DNA of 10,104 bases from an uncultured Verrucomicrobiota bacterium (lineage in GTDB: Bacteria; Verrucomicrobiota; Verrucomicrobiae; Opitutales; Opitutaceae), in the NCBI GenBank assembly GCA_946481225.1, contig CAMLNJ010000063.1, forward strand, positions 1 through 10,104, read 5' to 3'. Below are positions 1 to 5,179 of this stretch, one piece after another. Within the stretch, counting starts at the first letter, position 1. Each line of letters starts with the position of its first letter. The notes under the pieces are model-generated. The model was given only the letters and a program-made list of their open reading frames with translations. It was not told the origin of the DNA and did not search any database. The translations under genes and the position numbers were made by a program.

Positions 1-1
1 G

Positions 2-289
2 CCGCACCACGCGGCCGCGACCTGCAACGATTGCCACACGCCGCACTCGTTTGTCCCGAAATACCTGAGCAAGGCGGAAAACGGGTTCTGGCACTCGAAG
101 GGATTTACGCTCCAGGACTTTCACGAACCGATCCAGATCCGGCGGCACAACTCCTCCGTGCTTCAGAAAAACTGCGTCGGTTGCCACGGCGCGTTGCTGG
201 AGGGGATCAATCCTCATGCCGGCGACGAGCGGCGCATGCTCGATTGCGTGCATTGCCACCGCGAGGTCGGGCACGGGCCCATGAAGTAG
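2..289 (+). CDS. nrfH: NrfH-type tetrahaem cytochrome c quinol dehydrogenase, C-terminal part
   Basis: The gene enters from the left edge, so only the last 95 residues are visible. They hold three CxxCH haem c sites (CNDCH, CVGCH, CVHCH) and several spare histidines that could be distal haem ligands; the protein ends GHGPMK. In the NapC/NirT/NrfH family a short N-terminal membrane helix and four haems pass electrons from menaquinol to a periplasmic partner. The first haem site and the helix would lie outside the window. The partner is clear from context: nrfA begins 75 bases downstream on the same strand, the standard nrfHA order. Three haem sites plus the linked nrfA make the call firm, although a longer NapC-like protein cannot be excluded from the fragment alone. 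Confidence 0.9.
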   Translation, partial: PHHAAATCNDCHTPHSFVPKYLSKAENGFWHSKGFTLQDFHEPIQIRRHNSSVLQKNCVGCHGALLEGINPHAGDERRMLDCVHCHREVGHGPMK

Positions 290-364
290 CGCCATCCCCG
301 CGCCGCCCCTTTTCGTTTCACCGATCCGCTATCCGACCAGGAAACTCATCAACCGACCTGCGCC

Positions 365-1888
365 ATGAAAACGCCCCCGCCCGATTCTACTTCCGCCGAA
401 TCCTCCGGCTCCGCTTCGCGCGGCCGGCGTTACCTCGGGTGGCTCGCGGCGTTGCTGGTGTTTTCCGCGGTGGCCACCTTCGCGGTGTTGTTGCTCTACC
501 AGAATATCGTGACGCGAAAAGCGGAGGCGACGCAGCACGTGTTTCGCGTCGTCGACGTGGACGACAACACCGTCGATCCCGAGCTCTGGGGCAAAAACTA
601 CCCGCGCCAATACGACAGCTATAAACGCACCGTCGACATCGTGCGCACCAAGCATGGCGGCAGCGAGGCGTTCCAGAAGCTCGACGAGTTTCCGGTCTGG
701 CGGCGGATATTTGCGGGTTATCCCTTCGCGGTCGATTACCGCGAGGAGCGCGGGCACGCCTACATGTTGCGAGACCAGCTCGAAACCGAGCGCGTCACGC
801 ATTTCAAGCAGCCGGGTTCCTGCCTCCACTGCCACGCATCCGTCATCCCCGCCTACATGCAGGCGGGCCTCGCCGCCGGAGCGCCCGCAGGCAAAGAACA
901 CCGCGAGGAGCAGATCCGGAAGGGCTTCGAGGCGATGTGCGCCATGCCTTTTTCCGAGGCGTCCAAGCAGGTCTCGCATCCGGTCTCTTGCATCGATTGC
1001 CACGAAGCCGACACGATGAATCTCCGGGTATCCCGCCCCGCTTTCCTTGAAGGCATCCGCGCGCTCGCCCGCTCGGGCGAGCCGACGCCGCACCTGCTCA
1101 GCATCGAGCGCTGGCGCAAGGAGGAGAAGCCCGCCCGCGACTACGACCCGAACCTGGACGCTTCGCGCCAGGAGATGCGGTCGCTCGTCTGCGCGCAGTG
1201 CCACGTGGAGTATTATTTCCGCGGGAAGGAAAAACTCGTGACCTACCCGTGGTCGAAGGGCCTCGAGGTTGAGCAGATCGAGGCGTATTACGACGAGGTC
1301 GGGCACACCGACTGGACGCACACGGAGAGCGGAGCCAAGGCGCTGAAGGCGCAGCATCCCGAGTTCGAGCTTTGGAGCCAAGGCATCCACGCGCGCAGCG
1401 GCGTCTCCTGTTCCGACTGCCACATGCCCTATATTCGCGAGGGTGCGATCAAGGTGAGCAGCCACCACCTCCGCTCGCCGCTCCTCAACGTCTCGCAATC
1501 GTGCCAAAACTGCCACCGCGTGCCGGAGAAGGAGATCCTCGCGCGCGCCGAGGCGATCCAGGATCGCACCGCCGATCTCCTGCGCCGCGGCGAAGCGGCG
1601 GTCGTGTCCCTGATCGTGCGTCTGGCCGACGCGAAGGCCAAGGGCGCCGACGACGCGACGCTCGCCAAAGCCCGCGGTTTGCAGCGCAAGGCCCAGTGGC
1701 GTCTCGACTTTGTCTCCGCCGAAAACTCGACCGGCTTTCACGCGCCGCAGGAGGCCGCGCGGGTGCTCGCCGAGGCGATCGACTACGCTCGTCAGGGCGA
1801 GCTGGCGATCGACGCGCGCGCCATCGAGATCCCGAAGAAAGCCGACGACCGAGCGGGCGCGGGGCGCGCTCCGGCGGAGCTGAAGTGA
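365..1888 (+). CDS. nrfA: NrfA pentahaem cytochrome c nitrite reductase (ammonia-forming), CxxCH active-site type
   Basis: This enzyme reduces nitrite to ammonium with six electrons in the periplasm, fed by NrfH. The 507-residue product has a polar start, then one membrane segment (about residues 24-45) that looks like an uncleaved anchor or a long signal peptide. Five haem sites follow at C153-H157, C209-H213, C276-H280, C349-H353 and C380-H384. Catalytic residues known from NrfA are recognisable: R143 in ETERV, Y283 in CHVEYYF and H331 in KAQHPE. The calcium-site residues E282, Y283, K328 and Q330 are also present. The first haem site is CLHCH rather than the classical CxxCK, so histidine replaces the lysine that ligates the active-site haem; this is a known NrfA subtype. 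Length is close to the usual 480-510. The ATG at 365 is chosen because it precedes the membrane segment; its ribosome site is weak (AGGAA lies too far upstream). It is probably cotranscribed with nrfH. Confidence 0.95.
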   Translation: MKTPPPDSTSAESSGSASRGRRYLGWLAALLVFSAVATFAVLLLYQNIVTRKAEATQHVFRVVDVDDNTVDPELWGKNYPRQYDSYKRTVDIVRTKHGGSEAFQKLDEFPVWRRIFAGYPFAVDYREERGHAYMLRDQLETERVTHFKQPGSCLHCHASVIPAYMQAGLAAGAPAGKEHREEQIRKGFEAMCAMPFSEASKQVSHPVSCIDCHEADTMNLRVSRPAFLEGIRALARSGEPTPHLLSIERWRKEEKPARDYDPNLDASRQEMRSLVCAQCHVEYYFRGKEKLVTYPWSKGLEVEQIEAYYDEVGHTDWTHTESGAKALKAQHPEFELWSQGIHARSGVSCSDCHMPYIREGAIKVSSHHLRSPLLNVSQSCQNCHRVPEKEILARAEAIQDRTADLLRRGEAAVVSLIVRLADAKAKGADDATLAKARGLQRKAQWRLDFVSAENSTGFHAPQEAARVLAEAIDYARQGELAIDARAIEIPKKADDRAGAGRAPAELK

Positions 1889-2030
1889 GCGCCGGGATCG
1901 CTCCGGCCGTTCTTCGACATCGACGCCGGGCCGAGGGCGGGGGCCACGCGAGCGCCGACGGCGGGCAGGGGGCGGGGCGCGAATTTTCGCGGCTTGTGCC
2001 CGGAGGGCGGACTTTGTTGGTAAGGATCTC

Positions 2031-3341
2031 GTGAAGCGTCTCCCCCGGCCTTGGTTCGTTTGGCTGCTTTTCGCCGCTCCCGCGATGGGCGGGAATTTTC
2101 ATTTGGACGCCGGGGTGGGGGACTGGATTTGGGCCCCCACGACCGCCGACCGGCAGGAGTGCCGCTTTCTGCGGGAGTTCGAGATTCCCGCACGGGCGGA
2201 GATCGAGGGCGCGCGGTTGCGCATCACCGCCGACAACTCCTACCGCGTGTTCCTCGACGGCCAGTTGATCGGGCAGGGGAGCGATTGGCGGGTCTTGATC
2301 GAATACGACGTCACACGGCTGCTCGGTCCGGGGCGGCACGTTCTGACGGTGAGCGCGGTAAACGATTTCGACGTCGCCGGGTTGCTTGCCGGTCTGCGCG
2401 TCGGTCTGCGGGACGGGCGGGAGATCGTGGTCGCGACCGATACATCCTGGGCGCTGGTGCCGGCGGGCGCCCGCGATTGGCCGCGGCCCGAGAGCGATGC
2501 CGCGTGGCCGCGCGCGGAGGTCTCCTTGCCGTTCGACGAGAGCACCCGGCCGCAGGTATATCGAGCCCCCGCGTCCGAGCCGGTGACGGTGTCGCTGTGG
2601 CAGCGGCGCTGGTTTCAAGTTTCGCTGATCGCCGCGGGTGTCGTCGGCGCGGCGGCCGGGTTGGTGTTGTCCACGTTGTTGCTGTTGAAAATCCAGGCGG
2701 AGCGCGTCGTGCGGCGGGAGCGGGCGCGCATCGCCGCGGATCTGCACGACAACCTCGGCGGCGGCGTCACGCAGGTCTTGTTGCTCGGCGAGGCCGTGCG
2801 GCGCGAATTGGACGGGAAGGGCGCGGACGGCGCCAAGCTGGACCGGCTTTGCGAGCAGGTGCGCGTGCTTGCCGGAGGCATGAACGAGACGGTCTGGCTG
2901 ATCAATTCGCAGCGCGACACGGTCCGCGATCTGGCCGCGTATATCGCCCGGCACGCCGAGACGTTTTTCCGAGACACTTCGATCCGATGCCGCTTCGCGA
3001 TCGCGGACGATTTGCCGGAGCTCCCCTGCGACCTCGGCGTCCGTCGCAATCTGTTCCTCGCGGTCAAGGAGACCCTGAACAACGTGCTGCGCCATTCCGG
3101 CGCCTCCGAGGTGGAGTTGCGCATGGAGTGGCGGCGCGGGTGGCTGCGCATCGCGATCACGGACGACGGCAAGGGTTTCGACCCCCGCGTCGCCTCCTCA
3201 TCCGGGAACGGGCTGCGCAATCTGCCGCTGCGCGCCCGCGAGGCGGGCGGCCGCTTCGGTCTGCGCAGCGCCCCGGGCGAGGGCACGACGGTGGAGTTTC
3301 TGCTCCCTCTCGCCGCGCGCTCGCGCATCGGCGGGGCGTGA
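2031..3341 (+). CDS. Membrane sensor histidine kinase (HisKA_3 / NarX-DesK type) with jelly-roll carbohydrate-enzyme-like sensor domain
   Basis: This 436-residue two-component kinase starts at a GTG with an AAGGA ribosome site four bases upstream. A signal sequence at residues 1-20 leads to an extracytoplasmic domain (about 24-155) containing WIWAP, RITADNSYRVFLDG, YDVTRLL and TDTSWAL. This pattern is typical of the beta-sandwich N-terminal domains of alpha-L-rhamnosidases and related glycoside hydrolases. A membrane helix spans about 197-219. The HisKA_3 segment RIAADLHDNLGGG carries the phosphoacceptor H239. The ATPase domain has an N-box at N350-N351 (LNNVLRH), DDGKGFD from D378 and GNGLRN from G392. 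HisKA_3 kinases pair with NarL/LuxR-type regulators, and one lies about 1 kb downstream at 4392-5120, separated from the kinase by the PEP-CTERM gene. The sensor domain suggests detection of a sugar or polysaccharide fragment; the ligand is unknown. There are 142 noncoding bases after nrfA, and no promoter is convincing there, so readthrough from nrfHA is possible. Confidence 0.9.
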   Translation: MKRLPRPWFVWLLFAAPAMGGNFHLDAGVGDWIWAPTTADRQECRFLREFEIPARAEIEGARLRITADNSYRVFLDGQLIGQGSDWRVLIEYDVTRLLGPGRHVLTVSAVNDFDVAGLLAGLRVGLRDGREIVVATDTSWALVPAGARDWPRPESDAAWPRAEVSLPFDESTRPQVYRAPASEPVTVSLWQRRWFQVSLIAAGVVGAAAGLVLSTLLLLKIQAERVVRRERARIAADLHDNLGGGVTQVLLLGEAVRRELDGKGADGAKLDRLCEQVRVLAGGMNETVWLINSQRDTVRDLAAYIARHAETFFRDTSIRCRFAIADDLPELPCDLGVRRNLFLAVKETLNNVLRHSGASEVELRMEWRRGWLRIAITDDGKGFDPRVASSSGNGLRNLPLRAREAGGRFGLRSAPGEGTTVEFLLPLAARSRIGGA

Positions 3342-3402
3342 TCGGGCTGCGCCGGGCCGGAGGTATGGCCACGGCCGTGTCGGCCGCGCCGCGGCTCGAT
3401 TC

Positions 3403-3459
3403 GCGCCCGCCTACCCTCATCTGCGGGTATTGGGGTTGTCGACGCCTGCTGATAAGATG
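3403..3459 (+). promoter_or_regulatory. Composite promoter/operator element, copy 1, upstream of the PEP-CTERM gene
   Basis: The element contains GCGCCCGC (3403-3410), the core CCCTCATCTGCGGGTATTGG (3414-3433) and TGATAAGATG (3450-3459). All three blocks recur at 5071-5127 with exactly the same spacing. The right part reads as a promoter: TTGGGG at 3430-3435, a 17-base spacer and TAAGAT at 3453-3458 with an extended TG, giving a start near 3465. Two inverted repeats lie in the left part: CCCGC-N12-GCGGG (3406-3427), kept in both copies, and TACCC-N8-GGGTA (3412-3429), complete only here. An operator touching the -35 box suggests control by a DNA-binding activator or repressor. The NarL-type regulator at 4392 is the natural candidate but is unproven. 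Confidence 0.75.
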
Positions 3460-3517
3460 ACGGAGACCCGTGAGCCGCGTCTGTCCGGCCGGCGGCGGGT
3501 TCGCCACCCCTAACCCG

Positions 3518-4267
3518 ATGAAACCAGCCATGTCCGCTTCCCTTCGCCTCCTCGCCTTGCTCGGCCTTTCGGCCGGCCTCGCCTCCGCCTCCGTCGTGAG
3601 TTGGAATTACGACAACAACGGCACCGTCACCGGCACCAATGTCGCCGGCGTCGTCCCGGTCGCCAACTGGAACAACTCCTGGCCCAGCAACCCGACCACC
3701 GACCTGGTCGACGACAGTGGCGCGGCCACGACGGTCGACATCGTCTACCAGTCCTTCAACAGCTGGAGCATCGTCGGCTCGCATCCAGGCGTGGACTTGG
3801 ACGGCTCCTATAACCGGGAGCTGCTCAACGGCTACCTCAACGCCGGTCCTGCCGGCTGGGGCCCGCCCATCACCTCGTCGAGCGTGAGCTTCAGCCAGAT
3901 CGGCTACTCGCAATACGACATCATCGTCTATTTCTCGTCCGACGTCGCCGGCCGCGAGGGCAGCGTCACCGACGGCACCACGACTTACTATTTCAACACC
4001 GTCGGCCCCGCGAGCGTGAGCGGCACGAGCGCCCTGTTCATGGGCACCACCGACACGGCGGGCACCTATGCCACGACCGCGAACTACGCCATTTTCCAGG
4101 GCCTCGGCGGCGCGGGGCAGACGATCACCGTGCAGATGCGGGACAACGACGAGTGGGGCGGCATCGCCGGCTTCCAAGTTGTCGCCGTCCCGGAGCCGGC
4201 TTCGTTCGCCGCGTTCCTTGGCCTGGCCGGTCTTGGCGCCGCGGTTTCGCGCCGCCGCCGGGCCTGA
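3518..4267 (+). CDS. Secreted PEP-CTERM sorting-signal protein with the 195-residue module shared with the GH27 enzyme
   Basis: The product is about 249 residues. A signal peptide (LRLLALLGLSAGLASA) is followed by one module from S28 to V222, then a PEP-CTERM tail: PEP at 225-227, a hydrophobic helix at about 229-243 and RRRR at 245-248. In PEP-CTERM systems the tail is recognised by exosortase, and the protein is delivered to the cell surface or extracellular matrix. The module begins SWNYD and ends RDNDEWGGIAG; it is acidic, Gly/Thr-rich and probably all-beta, and I do not recognise a named family. The same module forms residues 541-735 of the glycosidase at 5180, aligned without gaps. ATG 3518 is preferred: it lies 60 bases after the -10 box, close to the 54 bases in the sister gene. 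GTG 3470 is too near the predicted transcript start; ATG 3530 remains possible. No Shine-Dalgarno is clear. A strong terminator follows. Function is unknown; surface sugar binding is a guess. Confidence 0.88.
   Translation: MKPAMSASLRLLALLGLSAGLASASVVSWNYDNNGTVTGTNVAGVVPVANWNNSWPSNPTTDLVDDSGAATTVDIVYQSFNSWSIVGSHPGVDLDGSYNRELLNGYLNAGPAGWGPPITSSSVSFSQIGYSQYDIIVYFSSDVAGREGSVTDGTTTYYFNTVGPASVSGTSALFMGTTDTAGTYATTANYAIFQGLGGAGQTITVQMRDNDEWGGIAGFQVVAVPEPASFAAFLGLAGLGAAVSRRRRA
3599..4183 (+). repeat. Shared 195-codon module, copy 1
   Basis: This is the coding segment of the module in the PEP-CTERM protein. It aligns with 6800-7384 in the glycosidase gene over exactly 195 codons without a gap. By hand count about 124 of 195 residues are identical, including the runs ANWNNSWP, LLNGYLNAG, IVYFSSDVAGREG and VQMRDNDEWGGIAG. 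Conservation spread over the whole length suggests gene or domain duplication under selection. Confidence 0.9.
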
Positions 4268-4308
4268 ACGGGCCGCGGCGAGAGCTCGCCCGCAACCCTT
4301 CCGATTCG

Positions 4309-4347
4309 AACCGGCGACGAGCCCCGTCGCCGGTTTTCTTTGTGTTC
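4309..4347 (+). terminator. Rho-independent terminator after the PEP-CTERM gene
   Basis: A perfect 10-base-pair stem, AACCGGCGAC (4309-4318) with GTCGCCGGTT (4326-4335), encloses a 7-base loop and runs into a T-rich tract (TTTTCTTTGTGTTCT). It lies 42 bases after the PEP-CTERM stop codon and 45 bases before the chosen regulator start. It should therefore cut off most PEP-CTERM transcription before the response regulator gene. Confidence 0.88.
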
Positions 4348-4391
4348 TCAAGCTTTCCTTCCCGGCCCTATCCCCGATACTTTCGTCGCAC

Positions 4392-5120
4392 GTGGATTCC
4401 ACCGCCGACAAATCCGTTTCCGCCAGCGAAATCCCCCGGGTGCGGCGTGTCGCCTTGGTCGAGGATCTGGACGACGTGCGCGTCGAGCTGACGCGCGTGC
4501 TCGATTCTCTCGCGGGTTTCACCTGCGTCCAGGCCTGCTCCTCGGCCGAGGACGCGTTGAAACGCCTTCCCGATCTGCGGCCGGACATCGTGCTGATGGA
4601 CATCTATCTGCCGCGTATGACCGGCATCGAATGCACCGCGCGTTTGAAAGAGATCCTGGTCGGTTGTCAGGTGATCATCCTCACCGCCTCGGACGACGAG
4701 GAGCTTGTTTTCCCGGCGCTCGAGGCCGGGGCGGACGGATACTTGCACAAGCACTGCGGTCCGGAGGAGCTGCGCCAGGGCATGCTCGACGTGCTGCAGG
4801 GCGGGGTGCCGATGACGAGCGGGATCGCCCGCCGGGTGGCCGAGTTTTTCCGCCGCCGGGGCAAACGCGACGACGAGGGCAAGCGGCTCAGCCAGCGCGA
4901 GAGCGAGGTGCTCGATTGGGTCGCCCGCGGATACGGCAACAAGGAGATCGCCGACAAGCTCTCGCTCAGCGTGGAGACGATCCGGAGCTACCTGAAAAAC
5001 ATCTACGACAAGATGCACGTCCACTCCCGCGCGGAGGCGGTGGCGAAATACATCACCGGTGGTGGCGCCGGCGCCCGCTCCCCCTCATCTGCGGGTATTG
5101 GCCGGCCGCGATCTGGTTGA
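4392..5120 (+). CDS. NarL/FixJ-family response regulator (REC plus LuxR-type HTH)
   Basis: From the GTG at 4392 the product is 242 residues. The receiver domain has the acidic cluster E24/D25/D27/D28, the phosphoacceptor D70 in LMDIYLPRMTG, T98 in IILTASDD and K120 in YLHK. The C-terminal LuxR-type helix-turn-helix covers about 165-221 (LSQRESEVLDWVARG, NKEIADKLSLSVETIRSYLKNIY). No ATG lies between the preceding terminator and the domain; GTG 4440 is a shorter alternative, and no start has a good ribosome site. The likely partner is the HisKA_3 kinase at 2031-3341. After the HTH the last 21 residues are a low-complexity Gly/Ser/Arg tail. They are encoded by DNA that includes copy 2 of the promoter element, and the stop TGA is itself the TGA of the extended -10 block. 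The tail may thus be a by-product of the DNA signal. Targets are inferred to be the two repeated promoters; no promoter of its own was found. Confidence 0.92.
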   Translation: MDSTADKSVSASEIPRVRRVALVEDLDDVRVELTRVLDSLAGFTCVQACSSAEDALKRLPDLRPDIVLMDIYLPRMTGIECTARLKEILVGCQVIILTASDDEELVFPALEAGADGYLHKHCGPEELRQGMLDVLQGGVPMTSGIARRVAEFFRRRGKRDDEGKRLSQRESEVLDWVARGYGNKEIADKLSLSVETIRSYLKNIYDKMHVHSRAEAVAKYITGGGAGARSPSSAGIGRPRSG

Positions 5121-5127
5121 TAGGATG
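5071..5127 (+). promoter_or_regulatory. Composite promoter/operator element, copy 2, overlapping the regulator gene end and upstream of the GH27 gene
   Basis: The three blocks are GCGCCCGC (5071-5078), the 20-base core (5082-5101, identical to copy 1) and TGATAGGATG (5118-5127). Promoter reading: TTGGCC at 5098-5103, a 17-base spacer and TAGGAT at 5121-5126 with an extended TG, giving a start near 5133 and a leader of about 47 bases to ATG 5180. The CCCGC-N12-GCGGG inverted repeat is intact (5074-5095); the TACCC arm of copy 1 is TCCCC here. Most of the element lies inside the response regulator's coding sequence. Confidence 0.75.
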
Positions 5128-5179
5128 GTCCGCGTTCGGCCGCGCAAAGCGCCCGGCGAACTCGTCCACCCTTCGCCCC

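Noticed and set aside
329..1741. 470-codon minus-strand open frame opposite nrfA
   Set aside because: It lies antisense to a gene with complete haem and catalytic motifs, its product is low in domain-like features, and long antisense frames are expected at this GC content.
1978..1991. CGCGAA/TTCGCG hairpin before the kinase gene as a terminator
   Set aside because: The loop would be only two bases and no T tract follows.
3470..3517. GTG 3470 as the start of the PEP-CTERM gene
   Set aside because: It lies about five bases after the predicted transcript start and adds a non-hydrophobic stretch before an otherwise normal signal peptide.
2615..4603. 662-codon minus-strand open frame across the kinase, PEP-CTERM and regulator genes
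   Set aside because: It spans three well-supported plus-strand genes and a terminator; the translation is Arg/Ala/Gly-rich without recognisable motifs.
2031..5120. Kinase and regulator as a NarX/NarL nitrite-sensing pair for nrfHA
   Set aside because: The sensor domain resembles carbohydrate-enzyme beta-sandwich domains rather than a NarX sensor, and neither copy of the repeated element lies before nrfA.
4340..5179. Upstream extension of the GH27 open frame
   Set aside because: It overlaps the response regulator in another frame and would bury the signal peptide that starts at ATG 5180.
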